Part shown: positions 12,048 through 24,800 of the stretch, piece after piece | How the letters are laid out: the number at the start of each line of letters is the position of its first letter | Numbering within the stretch: the stretch's first letter is position 1 | NCBI GenBank assembly: GCA_037903355.1 | Contig: JBAJFE010000026.1 | Location: forward strand, 4,464,001 to 4,528,000 | DNA: 64,000 nt | DNA from: Trichuris trichiura | Taxonomy: Eukaryota > Nematoda > Enoplea > Trichinellida > Trichuridae | Reading direction: 5' to 3' | Position numbers and translations under genes: made by a program | Notes under the pieces: model-generated | The model's database searches: none | What the model was told of the DNA's origin: nothing | Seen by the model: only the letters and a program-made list of their open reading frames with translations

Positions 12048-14039
12048 GTTAGTCGCTCATTGGTTTTTGTTTTTCTTGCGCATGTTAACTCATGATATTT
12101 TTAAACGAAAGCACATGACGCTGCCTTTTTGCTCTTTCTATTCGCTGTTTGAAATACATAACTACAAACTAACATATGATTGTTTTTGTGGATATTAATA
12201 TACAGAGTCTTGCATATGGCCTAGAAAGGTGGTGAATTGACTTGTCACTTTTTTCTATAATGATCTCTGGCTACCTACTCTTATGTTTGTATGACAGCTT
12301 TGGCCGTGGCGTTGGCATAATTTACATAAACAATGTGTGTGCATTTATGCTCGCTAAAAAAAAATTTCTGCCGTAATTAGTACATGAGCTTATCTCTGAC
12401 TTTCACTAATACAAATGCTCCTATTCTTCTTTCACTTTGTCTTTCCTTCTTGAGCTTATCGTACAGGCGCGTTCAGGAAGAATTCATCTTTTCAAGAGCT
12501 TAATATCAGAGAATAATTTTGTGCTTCCTCTCAAAATAAAAATTAGAGCACAGAAAAATCAATTTTATCTAAACAGATACGTAAGAACCCTAGTTTTTAG
12601 TCAGTCGAGTTTATGCAGATTGAGTTTTTTCGTCTTTAGAGCTTAACTGGTATGAAATAAACTTTCTCATTAATCGATATTGCTATCACAGGCGAGAGTA
12701 GATTAAACTTAAAGATATTTTGTTATGCTGTCACGAATTTTTGTCGGTATGTTAAATTTCTGCTAAAGTTATGTATTCACATTATCGCAAGGGTAAAACA
12801 AAATTAGTTCAAAAATATTTTTTATACAAAAAAATGTAAATGGACCTGCTAGAGCTTCTATTTTCAGAGCTCAGTGTTCAGACAATTTGACCTTACAATC
12901 GTAAGAATAGGATTGTATTTCAACGCTGAACAACAGAGTTGAAAATTCTGCCCTTTTTTATTTCATCAGCAGCATTTTCAAACGAGTGCAAAAAGACGAA
13001 AATCTTTCCAGTTGTGTTAGTAATTCCCAAGGATGTCGCTGCAGGTTCGAGCCTTTCTTTTTCTTTCGATACGTAGTGATTGTCCAAACGCCTGCTAATG
13101 CAAGCACTGGAAGTTTATAAGTGCTGTGCAGAATGTTTTATCTGTTCAGAAAGTAACCCTTTTTCGAGGAACGATCCAATGCTAAAGATGCTCGCAAAAT
13201 AGATAGGGCGCTGTTAGCAAAGCTGACCGTCCATACGAAATCAAATATAACTTTTCGTCTGAGACGAATAGGCTGCAGACTGATTGCCCATATTCCCTGA
13301 CAACATGCAGCTAACATCCGTTGAAATAAAGGTGACAGAACTTTTGTCGCAGAAAGAAAAGCAGTGACCGAAACTGTGATAAAAAAAGTCTCTAACCCTG
13401 TGATTCTCAACGGGGGAGTAGAAGGAAGGTCATAGTGAAAAAAAGATGAGAGCAGCAGATCGAAAATAGTGCTTTCATAACCAACGAGTCTGATGAGCGG
13501 CACGAGTAGAGTACTATTTATGATATGGGCAAGAGACTGCATGTACCGCTTTATCTCGGCAACAAGTAAGGCAACAGCTCACTTGTGATCTTTTACCCTG
13601 TACTGTAATAATGAGATATGATGTTTGCCCTGAGGCAAAGAATACACGCAGTTGCTGAAAGCATACATGGTGCTATATTCGGGATAATCCATTACAGGGT
13701 TCTCCTAGTGAAGTTCAAAGAACTCATGTTTGAAATATGGGGATTTAAATGGTCCAATAAACACCCTGACTCACTTCTCACTATGGTTGATAAGATGGCC
13801 AAACCGTTTACCACAGCGTAGCAGCCTCAGCTAAATGGAGAAGCTTGTCTCAGCTGAATGATGAAATTATGTTACAGCTTTTGAAAACTTATCGGCACTC
13901 AATGACGTCAGCACAGTGAAAGCTCCACTGCTCAAAGGTAGGCAAACGCTAGCCGAACGAAATCGGATGCGCCATCTCGAACATACTCAAATCACAGAAA
14001 TACCGGTTGAAGCTGAACCTAACTCAGCTCAAGTTCAAC

Positions 14040-15990
14040 GCAATGTACGAATTAAAAAACGATGAAATCTATCATCGTTATGAAAGCTGACAAAGACAAA
14101 TCCATTGCTGTCATGCACAAATCTACTTGCATTAATAAAATAGAAGAGATGCGACCCAACTCACAAACTGATACAGGCAGTCCCCGCTTTGCGAAGATTA
14201 ATAGAACTAGAGAAGTCGTACGGAAAGTGAAATCTTCGTAAAGCGGTGCAGCAATTCCCATTATTTAGCGTGGCAAACGAGTTTGAGTGAACTGTAATCC
14301 GGAGGAAAACTATTCAGGAACGCCAGAGACTGGAAAAGACAAAATTAGAAAATTCCCATGACGTACTGAAAGCCGGAATATTTTGTAAAGAAGAGCCCCA
14401 TACATGGTGGAAACAACATAGTTCGCTGTTGTTCCTGTTACTATCATTGAGAAGATAAAGAACCGAGGACTATGTCTGTGGGAAGACAGGAAGCTTATTT
14501 ATTGGTACGACGTCGCAGGGCCGTCAGCACTGGCGGGAAACTAATTTTTGCATGCTTGGACGAAGGCTGCTGCTGTTTGACCGTCCGCTTCGATCAAAAT
14601 CGACAGCTTGAAGAAAGATGTTATGGGTGTTATTAAAGCTATTGTATCCTCTCCCTTTCTTCGTAACAGCGAATAACGTCCCCTAGCCAATCTTTCGTAA
14701 GGTGAGAACGGGTGTAAATTCAGTCACTTCGTAGCATTGAAATTTCGTAAAGCGAGCATACCTGTGTCATCACTCACAGCAAGCTCACTGAGCTCATTTA
14801 AAAAATCTTTTTGCAGTTAACATCGCCTTACGACGAATAAAGCAGAAATAGATGAACAGTTTGAGAGATGCGCTCCATGCGCTGAGATTTACCAGCAAAG
14901 CAACATTGTCTCATTAAAGTTGATAAACCAAGCATCTCTTTCAAGCAGATCATATCCAGTAGCAACAGTACGACCAGTGCACTGAACAGATAGACCTTTG
15001 CAATTTCCGAACCACTGACAGGCAAAACAGTAGCAGTTTCAAACTCGAAACAATGCCTGCACGCCGTCACAAATTTTGTTCTCCCTCCAGATGAGAACTT
15101 AACCATGGCGTCAAAGACTTATTCATCAGCACTCGTCTACAGCACGCATGCGAGCTTCTACTAGAACTGCTGCGCAAAGATGACACCGTCAAAGGAAGAA
15201 CGAAGCTCATATCTTTTCAGACAGTCGATCTCACAGGCTTCTGCCCACGGGCGGCTTATTTTTAACTCCGGCAAAATACTTTCCCAAAAGCAAAACGCAC
15301 CGATAACCGTCCTTTTTCATGGAGGACATAGATGAGAAAAATTTCTCCGCAACGGAGCCACCTTTTTTCATAAAAGCCTTTATGCATAAAATTGATGATA
15401 TATTCACCGTAATTCAGAGGTCTAGTGAACCAATGTTCCTTAACTATATGAACTTCCCATCCTTGAAGAAGATCCTTTCCACAATAGGGCTCGAACAGAT
15501 TAATCCTCTTTCTTACTTAAAAGCTCTACCAATTCAGAACAAGACAGATTTAAAGGAGTCAAATGCTACCGCTGAGTGCAACAGCTTTGACGAAGTGAAG
15601 CGGGGCACCGACCTAGGTGTCATTATCCCGACGCCATTACCATCCAGGCATTAGTGAGAAAGTTCAACCACTACTAGGTGACCTCAGTTTCGTGGTTCGC
15701 TTCAGCAGATCAACTAGCGCTAGATCCATACTTAGCCTGAACATTGGCTTCCCACTCACCATGTACCTGATGCCGTTTACGACATCCGCTTCAAACATGG
15801 AGCGATTTACTTGGGTTAAACAGGGAATAACACCTCCCATTGGTTTAAGAAACACCTAGATTACCTAGTAAGGTACGGAAAGGTTTTGCAAGCCTACTCA
15901 ACAAAAAAAACTAATCTAGACATCCGATAACATTAGAATTACTAAAGATCACGAAACAAGCGGAAAAGAGTTCAGTGATCACTGAACACA
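14040..15990 (+). mobile_element. Decayed full-domain Penelope-like element (RT plus GIY-YIG)
   Basis: Collinear degenerate motifs on the plus strand. About 14060-14210: SIIVMKADKDKSIAVMHKS, the family's KSIVIVPADKGNAVVVMD block. About 15170-15320: LLRKDDTVKGRTKL, then FMEDIDEKNFSATEPP. About 15370-15420: KIDDIFTVI, the RT catalytic box with its first residues altered. About 15650-15720: GISEKVQPLLGDLSF, the linker before the nuclease. About 15765-15870: DAVYDIRFKHGAIYLG, the GIY-YIG start. Many stops and frameshifts are present, so the copy is old and inactive. Confidence 0.75.
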
Positions 15991-18080
15991 CTGTAAACTG
16001 TGATGAGTTTTTACCATCCCTTGCCGCGTCTACGGTCCTTCATGAACCGCCTTTCTAAAAGAAACAAAATCCTAGAAACCCTGCAGATTCGATAAAACAG
16101 CACGGTCAACAATGATAACGGCATGTTATTGAAGATCTTTCACTGCTTTTCGCATTCTTTGTTTTGTAGTACCTGTAAGCACACAAAGCAAATACTCTGT
16201 CAACAAATGGATGAGCAGTTTACAAGGTAGAAGCATAGCCCATAACTAACTTCTAAGTGGAACTTTCAGAACGCTGTAGTCCCGTAGTCAGTGAGAAGGT
16301 TTAGAGGGTTACTCCAAAGGGATATATACGCGTATGGGACAATGGGAGAACTCAGCTTGGTAGGGTCTGTCACCACTGATTAACTCGCCCAGTACCACAA
16401 GCTGACCTATACTCCGTTGTTGAGATTAATTATGATGCCAGAAGCCAGGCGACTTACGGAGAATCCTAGTCGTTTCGAGTGATGCCATCTGATCTATGTA
16501 ATACTACTGAACGCTCTATAACATCTAACGGGAACACGTATTTTCAGTAAGCTCTTCGGTGACAGCCTTTTTCCTGTGTCATTTATATCCATGATTAAAG
16601 TACACAGATGCACCACCAACACCAACAAATACAAGGGAAAATTGCTAGGAAATCACAAAGAACAATATACGCAGCTTTCAGGGTGCCCTAATTTTAAGTC
16701 TGCGTGATGTGGGAACCAGCACCTCTAGATCATGCTGGCGCTGGGACCAGAGCGTCTCGAAAGTTACGTGTACTGTTCTATGTAAGTTCGCTAACAGTTT
16801 GCTTGTCCATTTGTTAGTAAGGCGCTTGCTTTGGTATTTTACAAATGCACGCACGCAGAAGATGAACAAGCCGTCGAAAGACCAAATGAAATCACCAACT
16901 TTAAGCATCAATCGTCATATTCACATCTTCGTCACTAGTCAGTGTTTTAACGCTCTTTTCAATGACGTGGTCAAACTTGCTTAAAAAATGAACTGACTGT
17001 TTTTGAGTTTTTAATCATGAACCCTTTATAACTTTTTGCAGAAGCAAATTCACTGACACGCTTTTTCGCCAATGCATTGGTAAAACTTTTGTCTTCACTG
17101 ACGGTGAAACTTGACGTGCTTACCCAATCGGAAGCAGGTGCAATTTTGTTTCCTAAAATTGCACATTCTCATTGTTTTGCAAAGTCAGGTAATCGCAATA
17201 TTCATTCATTGATATCTTACTTTACTTTTCGTATTGGTCTAGCTGTGGGAAACCCTTGACATGACGTTTACGGCTGCTGTCGTAGAAAGGAAATGAATAG
17301 CACCTTCACTATGTATTCGTGCATCTCATCTGGTAAGCCTCTTTCTTTATTCCATTGGGCAAATGGAAAACCAATAAGGACGCACCAGCTGCAGCTATTG
17401 TTCACATTATCTAAAGACCTTGAGATCGGTTATAGGTCAATTCAGCCTCTCTATCCAACACTGCTGGAAGGTCACCGTGTAAGCGACTCAATTAGTGAGC
17501 ACTGCATGACATATTATTTCTCCTGCTGGCCATTGACCATAAAGTAGCTTTTGGAACGGCTGAACGCTGTGGAATTAGTTTACACTATCCCAGCGTGGTA
17601 TATACCAATGATTGCTATCAGGTAAGGTTGCTGCACTGTGCCTTTATGACTTCTCTCTCGCTCGTATAGGAACTCTAGTTTTTCTGTTCTTAACAAAACC
17701 ATTCCGAATTCTCCTACAGGACTAAGCATTTAGTTAAAATATTCATATATAAACAGGCATAAATAAACTACAACTTCTCAGCTCAGAAGCTATGACTGAA
17801 AGTAATAGGCTGCAGCGGCATGCTTTTAATACACTTGTACCTTGTCGATGAGTTTTCACGGGATCCTCCAGAAGGATTGAAGCTTTCGAAACCCGTCTGA
17901 TCCCACCACCGGCAGAATCGAAATACTTTATATAATAAAATAAAAATGCTAATTCATTGTTCTTCCGAGTTAAGCTAAACATCTTCTAGATTACTCTAGC
18001 CAACTGGTGAGTGCTTGCAAACGTGTCATCAACTAGGCTGCTTCCAAAGACAACGGTCCCGTTTCCATTTGGCCACTTTC

Positions 18081-20089
18081 ATGGACGTGGTTAAAGCACA
18101 GCAGCAGATTTCAGCAGTTGTTGATCAACTATTACAAGAGAAAAATGGGAAGCGCTACATTGAGGTAGATCATTTTTAAACAGATTAACAGAGCTTATCT
18201 TTAGTGCTATTACTGACGGTGTTCTCTTTTCAGCAAATGGCCTTACCGTACGGATATATAATGGAGCGTATCCATATCCCATACAATTTGGTGGGATTGG
18301 TAGTGGGGTTAAAAGGAGCCAATATAAAACGCATACAAAAGGATGCACAGGCTTTCATCGTTACTCCTTCCAAAGACAGGGAACCAATTTTTGTGCTAAT
18401 TGGTCAACCAGTAAACGTAAAGAAGGCGCGTCGTATGATAGAGCTGCACATCGAAAGACGCACTCACAACAAAGCTTGTGTTATTACACTACCTCCGCTT
18501 ACTACCGTATCGGATAAAGAAGCCACGGAAGCTCTTCTTTCCAGCCACTGCCATGATGCCCAACAGTGGTCAGTTTTAGTACAAGATCAACATTTAACAT
18601 TTCAAACAAAAAGATGCCTTGGCAACGATACAGGAAGTAATGTGAACTTCCATTGCGCTAATAATATTCCTAAAGCGTGCATTAATCCCTGGACAAAAGT
18701 ACGTATATCAGTTCTTATAATTCCGCACAACTTTTGAATGGGTAGCTCTGTATTCGTTCCATTAGCGTTGAGCAATGATCACTTACTCCAGTTTTCAACT
18801 CTTTTAGGTAAAGGTTACTAATTCTGGCTGATTACCGGTCTTCAGTAGTCATAACTGATCGCTTCTGGCCTTTACTAACTTTGTCTTAGTGAAATTACGC
18901 TGAGCATGCATCATGAGAAAAGAGTTCTTACAAGAAAACTTTCTCTCAAACACTGAAGTAAACGTACTGTTCTTTTAATTATAGTATCTTATTATACGTT
19001 CAAATTGACAGATCAGTGTATTTAGAAACTTTGTTTGTAAAGCATTATTGGATGCCCAAAGACAATTTTCCTAGTCGAACAGACTCTCTTCAATAATAAT
19101 GTCTTCTGACGCTTTATTGGCGAGTGCTTTCAACCTGTTAATTTGTCATGACTGCATTCAAGTTCACGCATGTCTACTCGTATAGGATGGGCATTATTTT
19201 CATGTTGATCATTAAGCACAGCTCTTCCCCTTGTAGCAGATGCTTGTAGTTAAACTTCAAAGAACCCTGTGAGCGAATGGGTGACCAAATTGCTAAGGAA
19301 GTACAGAGCAAGCAATCGTATACTTCAGAACTGCCTTTGTTCGGACGTTAGCAATGCTAACATTCCCGGTGACAGAAAATTAGCAGTTCTGAAACTTATA
19401 GCAGCTTTCTTCTGTAATAACTATTTGATCACTCATTCGCTGGTAAGCTTTTTGAGGTCCAATTATAGACGTACTACAACCGGAAACGCCATAACTAAAG
19501 GTGAACATGAAAATTACAAAACCTGCTGAAGGACATCCGGTAGCATTTTGAAGTGAGCATTATTGTTCGAAGAAAATTGAGTTAATAGAGCCCATTTTGT
19601 TTTCAATAGTATGTGCTGAGAAGTTGAGCAATGCCAAGACTTGACATTTACATGACCATTACTACTTTTGTTTCAGGGTGTACATAGTGTGAAAGTTCCA
19701 TACTTCGTTCTGCAACGAAATAGACGCATTTCAACAGAAGGTGAAAAGTTCCCGACCAATGCAACTACTGCACGTGAGGATAACAATGGCCTTGGATTTG
19801 ACGTCGTTGCTTGGATCACGTCGGCGCTATTGAACTCTGAAGGAGAGCCATCTAATCCTTGCTCGAATCCAGACGGTGCGCTTGTGCACCAAGCTATTTG
19901 TTAACATCGCTACTGTTAATATTTGCAGACTTGACACAAAGAAACCATTCAGAAACATCAGTTAAAGGAAGTTGGTCAGTAACCGAATGCGATCAGCCAG
20001 TCTGGTCGTCAGCTGAAGCGGCAGCTCACTGGGCTACCTTTAAGTTTACCGAAGGCATTATGGCAACTGAAAGAACAAGCTTAAACTGA
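18081..20089 (+). CDS. MEX-3-like KH-domain RNA-binding protein, KH2 and C-terminal part
   Basis: RNA-binding translational regulator of the MEX-3 family. Exons 18081-18164, 18234-18698, 19677-19875 and 19929-20089 join in phase. The second exon starts a complete KH domain: IHIPYNLVGLVVGLKGANIK, then FIVTPSKDREPIF, then MIELHIERRT, the signature of MEX-3 KH2 (VGLVVGxKGxxIKxIQ with TPxRDxEPxF). The first exon (MDVVKAQQQISAVVDQLL) resembles the last helix of KH1. The true coding sequence therefore probably begins upstream, and 18081 is only the first in-frame Met of that exon. No RING finger follows, as in nematode MEX-3 and unlike vertebrate MEX3 proteins. The C-terminal 220 residues are low in recognisable motifs. 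Introns are 69, 978 and 53 bp. The family call is strong; the gene is incomplete at its 5' end. Confidence 0.82.
19505..19550 (+). repeat. Diverged copy of the dispersed outer block
   Basis: ACCTGCTGAAGGACATCCGGT within intron 2 of the MEX-3-like gene resembles the AAGCCTGTTAAAAGACATCCTGT block at 28765-28790. This is a weak match and may be chance. Confidence 0.3.
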
Positions 20090-22640
20090 GGAAATCTTTG
20101 TAAATCGAGGAGTTGCGTTTACGCATTGATCTCTAGTCCGTTGTTCATCTTTCGTTTATTTCAAAGGTAATTTTCAAACTTTGTTCATCATTTTCAAAAC
20201 CGACTTGGCATATCATGAGAGTGCTGTATTGTTTGAAAATTGCAGTTACTTTTACTAGCCGTTTCAGTTTATCATAAGGCAAGGGAGTGCTTCGTATTTG
20301 CTCAGCCAAAGCCTGACCTGCTGATTGTTTCCTGTGAACCAAAGCTTAACTCTCAAAGTTATTTATGACTTACATTTAAAAATTGAATTAAAAATGTTTT
20401 GCCTTGGCAGGTAATTTCCATTTTTTCTTTTTTACCTTGAATGAAAAGAACTTAGGGGCGGCGATCATGAAATGGGCGCAACCATCTGGTCTTGATCTTC
20501 CGAAAAAAATGTCCCGTTCAGAATTAGCTATTGCACCGGCAAAGTTTGTTTTTGTCGAATAGACTGCTTTCCATTGAGTAAACAGAGCCTTGTTTCATCG
20601 CGGTTCGCCTACACGGACGGAAGGGTGTTTTAGTTTGCTCCGGGACTTAGTGGGTTTCTGGCCACGTTACGCTGTTCCAGTTAGCCGTCCTACATCCTAT
20701 CAGCAAAGTTAAAGGAACAGCTGGGTCAAATGGCTTCCTCAGATTAGTATTGACACTGTTTGCCCACAACCTTTAACGGTTGCAGGAAATTTTTAATAAT
20801 GTTTTCAGAAACCAGGTTTCAGAGAGGCTGGGAAATAAGCAACTATACCAACGACGTGCACTGCGCTAGGACAGTTGCCCTGATAAAGGGTAGTTGTGAA
20901 CAACGGACAATGACAAAGATAACTACGATATTGTTGCTTTGAAACGACCTTCGCGCATAAATAAATGGTAATGAGAAGTACAGCCTTTACTGGCCGTAGA
21001 GCTCATTGAAAGGTAGCCTTGGGCAAATGGTAAAGGCTCACTACTCTCCCTGTTGTAAGAGGGAAACTGACGCTAATTGTGACCCCTTCCCACAGTGGAA
21101 CCGCACAGGTCTGCCCTGTGAGCCGATTGAATTGCTGTGACTCAGGTCAAGCGTTGCCCATTGCTTTGTTTCTCGTCCCCATGGAGGAAAACTAGCGCCG
21201 GAAGAGGCACTTCCCAAGCGATCACAAAATGTCCTTCTTTTCTCTTAGCATTATTACCACTAATCATTCATGCCACAAATGGTTGGGATAATTCACCTGC
21301 CGAACAGTTTTATTTCCCATATCAATAAGGCAGCATCTGCTTGACAGATGCGACTGTGCAGTAGATTTTGCGGGGCTGCGTGCACAACATCGAACGTCAA
21401 TAGAAAAAAAATGGTGCCAAATTTAGCAAATGATAAGTTGGAAGTTCACCAGCTGTGCCTTTCCATTTGCTGAACCGCTTCAAGTGGGTCTGAATCAAGT
21501 TCTAGAATTACTCAGCGATACCCGCGTGACTGCACTCCAAGTAAAAATAGGTATTTTGTAACAACGCTGTCGAACCTTTACGGTTCAATTCCAACAAATG
21601 AACGACTGACGGAATGGCTAGATACGAACAGTGATCCTCTCTTGACTGAAGACTGCCCATCTGTCCATCGACTGGCCATCTGTTATTTCATTGAAAACTG
21701 CTCATCATCCATGAAACAGGTTGTTCTGAAGGAAATGAACTTCAGAGGAACTGGATAGGTTTTCTTTAGGCACAAAATGTGCAGAAGCACTGTCTCAGAA
21801 TTTCAGCTGTTCTAAACGCTAACATTTAAGCACCGAAGCATATGCTGTCAATAATTCTTTGGTCGCCAGTCTCCAAAAGTTCTGCGAAAATCACCCTATC
21901 TTTTTGAAGCTTCAGATTTACATTGAAATCTACAGAAATCAGCAGTACGTCAAAGCTGTGCAAGCCGATGCATGTTGGATGCATCAATATGAACCACAGA
22001 AGTTAATTTTGAAAAATTGTGTGACATTGTGTCAAAATTTATAACACTGAGGCAGTATGGCCCTCAGGGGAGCTGAAAGGTTCCAGGGGAAGAGAGAAGC
22101 TAAGAAGTTGATTGGCAGGTAGCGGAAAGGCTTACGGAGCGCTCGGGAGGGAGGGTTCAGGCGGTGGAAAACCAAGTTGATTGAAAATAGGGGCAGAAGA
22201 AGCAGTTCAGGCCAAAGTCCAAGTAGGAAAACTGCAAGGCAAGCTAAGTTGCCTCTCCTGGTCATACTGCATGGATTATGCACTTCAGAATCATGGAAAT
22301 GACGGGTTATGCGTTCACTCATGGCTGCAGCAAAAGAGATATGTAGGCAGTACCCAGTATTTGGGTTTTGGCTTCATTACTTCTCTTAATAGCATGCGGT
22401 TATCTCTGTGGCCAGATAAGAGAACGCACTTCCAACGAGTCAGCGAAACCTTTAGAGTTGAAGAAAACACCTCACAAACTTCCATCTTGATAAATTATGT
22501 AACAATATTTATTAATAAAACTATCGTTTACGTTGAGATTAATTCTGCAAACAGCGGACACAGTGAAGTATACTCTCTCGCAGATTACGATTTAACCATG
22601 GAGAGCTAATGCCTCCTTTCAGAACTCCATTAATGCTTAT
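20090..22640. other. Intergenic region, no gene recognised
   Basis: 3' flank of the MEX-3-like gene followed by unassigned sequence. The longest open frame here (about 22181-22609, 142 codons with a non-ATG start) has no recognisable motif. A guanine-rich stretch at 22060-22170 looks unlike its surroundings and may be part of a transposon, but nothing identifies it. Confidence 0.45.
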
Positions 22641-22649
22641 GAAGTTTGA

Positions 22650-23310
22650 TGACGCACTTAGTTCCCTGCATTTGTAATGAGGTTCTTCAAACTGTTCTGC
22701 AGAAACCAGAAGCTGCTATAGCCAAGAAAGCAGATCTTAGCGATGATACTGCGCAATGACAAATTGGTGAAATAAACAAATATCGAAAAGACGAGTTGTA
22801 CGATTACTTAAGGAAAAGGGGATTTCGTAACGGTTGGATAAATCAATTTTGCTAGCGCATGATGCCATTATATCACCGTGCGCCCGCCTAATAAAAAGAG
22901 GAGCACTTGAAGCAATCGTTCCTATTTGAAAGAGAACTAATGACTGACACGAAGGATGAGCCAATACATATCACAACGTGGAATTTTATATGGAAAAAGA
23001 AATCCATCTCGCGAATAAAATGATCGTTGCAAGTGATGAAACCCCGTCAATGGTGAGCTGTCATCAAGGACTGATTGCGCACTTAATTCGTTCGCTGCGG
23101 GGAGTTCTGACGCTGCACTGTGTAACTTATCGATAGCGTTTATCTTCGAAGCTCCTGAGCACTAGTTTGAATGATTCATTGCAGTACATAATCTCAATGA
23201 AAAGCTATTCCCTTGGCTGTGCGAAAAAAAGACAAGGTACTTAATCGCCTCTTGCTGCCCACTGAGATCGGTGATTATTGAAGGGTGCCTGCTTGATCCT
23301 GTCCTACAGC
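22650..23310 (+). mobile_element. hAT transposase remnant (SCAND3/ZBED5/FAM200 type)
   Basis: Plus-strand frames give KPEAAIAKKADLSDDTAQ-like sequence, then DETPSMVSCHQGLIAHLIRS (family: DGAPSMxGxxxGFVA), then LHCVTYR (family: THCxIHRE), then NDSLQYI and LNEKLFPWLCEKK, and a TEIRWL-like block, all in the order found in this hAT clade. Frameshifts and stops separate the blocks. It is a dead copy. A second copy of the same clade lies at 53.5-54.2 kb on the other strand. Confidence 0.68.
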
Positions 23311-23479
23311 ATTTTTAAGGCAGCCCTAAAATTCTTGGAACAGGAAGGCGCTTCTCTACGCTACAGCTAGAATACGAGCTATATAATACTTTCCAGCCTT
23401 TTCTACCGTCACAGAAGCTAGCACGATGATGTCATATAATGATATACATCATTTTCGTGATAGAGCTGTCGTACAGTTT

Positions 23480-23560
23480 TTGTCTTGCTCTTTCTTAATT
23501 TCTGAAATAACCAGAGCAAACACCGTACGAGCAGATCCATTTTGTTCCCTGAAGATGCTG
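23480..23560 (+). repeat. Partial copy of the dispersed foldback family
   Basis: TTTTGTCTTGCTC followed by AATTTCTGAAATAACCAGAGC matches one arm of the foldback element at 4362-4624 (TGTCTTGCCC and GGTTTCTGAAATAACCAA). Confidence 0.55.
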
Positions 23561-24121
23561 GTTCAGATTAGTGGATAAAACTTAACCGTAAGTGTTATTC
23601 TGGTTCGCAACTTGAGTGATTCAGCACGAAGGTGCCCACAATCGTTTGAACCAGTAATATTACAAATCTTGACATGTGCACTGACCCGCTACCGTCAGAA
23701 AAAATAATTCCACAGCTGATTGCAAGCAGTTTCTCTTTGACTGCCGATTGAACTTGGAGAACAGCTTAGCATATTATCAATATTAATAGCCGCCTATGGC
23801 GATACTGGCGGGGTTTCGCCTGAAGCAGCCGATTAACAAGATTACTTCTTCAACCCGAAGAGTATGCATAAAATCTGCCGCCCTGGGGCTCCTTGGGTAA
23901 CTTGACTTGACCAGCGCTTCATACGCGATGTCCAACACGTGGCTGTTGAATTGCTTCCATCAAAACGAACTATGCTATGCCACTTTAGCTACAAAAACGT
24001 GGGCAGAAGGTTGCTGAGTGCTACGGAGACAAATATGATTAAGCAGTATTATTTCTATTCCCTACGCGTGCAAGAAAACGGTAAGGAACTTTCCACACCA
24101 GTAAAGACGTGCTCACCCACA

Positions 24122-24800
24122 TTCTTTAAATGATACGTGGACGACATTTTTGCGATACTCACGTCGGGGAAAGAAGACAGTTCTTTGAAAATTATGAAAA
24201 ACGAATTCTCTAACGTAACAGTGTTTACGATTGAAAAAGAGGTGGAAGAAAAACTGTACTTTTTCTGGACACACTCATCATACGTTCATGGAAGGGAATA
24301 AAAACCAGGATCTACTAGAAACCTACACATTCCGACAAATATGTTGACTTCAGCTCATACTATCTACGATGCGTATTGAATGGAGTGCTACAAGGCATGG
24401 TTGACTGTACACTGGCCGTATGCAATCGGGAGTACCTGAGACCAGAACTGAGCGCATCCAGAGGACGTTAAAATAAAATGATTACCTCATCCATCTTATC
24501 GGCTCAGTTATTCGGTGAAAATTGGAAAGCAGAAGCAAGAAGAAGTTGCCTGCCCCGGGACCGCCATTCATCAACCCGTATTAGGCAGGTCTAGGGAACA
24601 AATTAGACATCTTGGAAACAGGCTAAGCTTCAGCGCCAGATTCAAAAGAAACCTGAACCTCCGCGCCATACACTGTAAGGACAAACGAAAAGTACCGTTG
24701 GATCAATGCCTTGTTGTTGTTTACGAAATCAAGTATTATTGATCAGTCTCATACATTGGGGAAATGGGAAACACCTTAGTACATTACTACATAGCCCTCA
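24122..24800 (+). mobile_element. Penelope-like element fragment, RT catalytic part to GIY-YIG
   Basis: Starts with YVDDIFAILTSGKEDSSLK (intact catalytic YVDD), then FTIEKEVEEKLYF. Further on are FSARFKRNLNLRAIHCKDKR, the linker VVVYEIKYY and VSYIGEMGNTLV, the GIY-YIG core. Stops and a frameshift interrupt it. It retains the best-preserved catalytic RT box among the isolated fragments in the window. The N-terminal part is not seen upstream. Confidence 0.75.

Larger units (their letters stand above)
11940..18033. other. Intergenic region between the thioesterase and MEX-3-like genes; mostly transposon debris
   Basis: An AATAAA at 12042-12047, about 100 bp past the thioesterase stop, is a plausible poly(A) signal for that gene. 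From 12100 to 13900 I see no gene. A minus-strand 134-codon open frame at 13138-13542 has no family resemblance, and a hAT-terminus-like word (GTGATTCTCAACGGGGG) lies inside it at about 13399-13416. From 14040 to 16000 the sequence is a decayed Penelope element. Exons encoding the first KH domain of the MEX-3-like gene should lie somewhere here but I could not find them. Confidence 0.5.

Noticed and set aside
13038..13052. Possible tRNA B box (GGTTCGAGCC)
   Set aside because: No A box or foldable cloverleaf upstream.
13138..13542. 134-codon minus-strand open frame
   Set aside because: No motif, hydrophobic runs typical of AT-rich shadow frames, and a hAT-end-like word inside.
22181..22609. 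142-codon plus-strand open frame
   Set aside because: Non-ATG start, no splice context and no recognisable motif.
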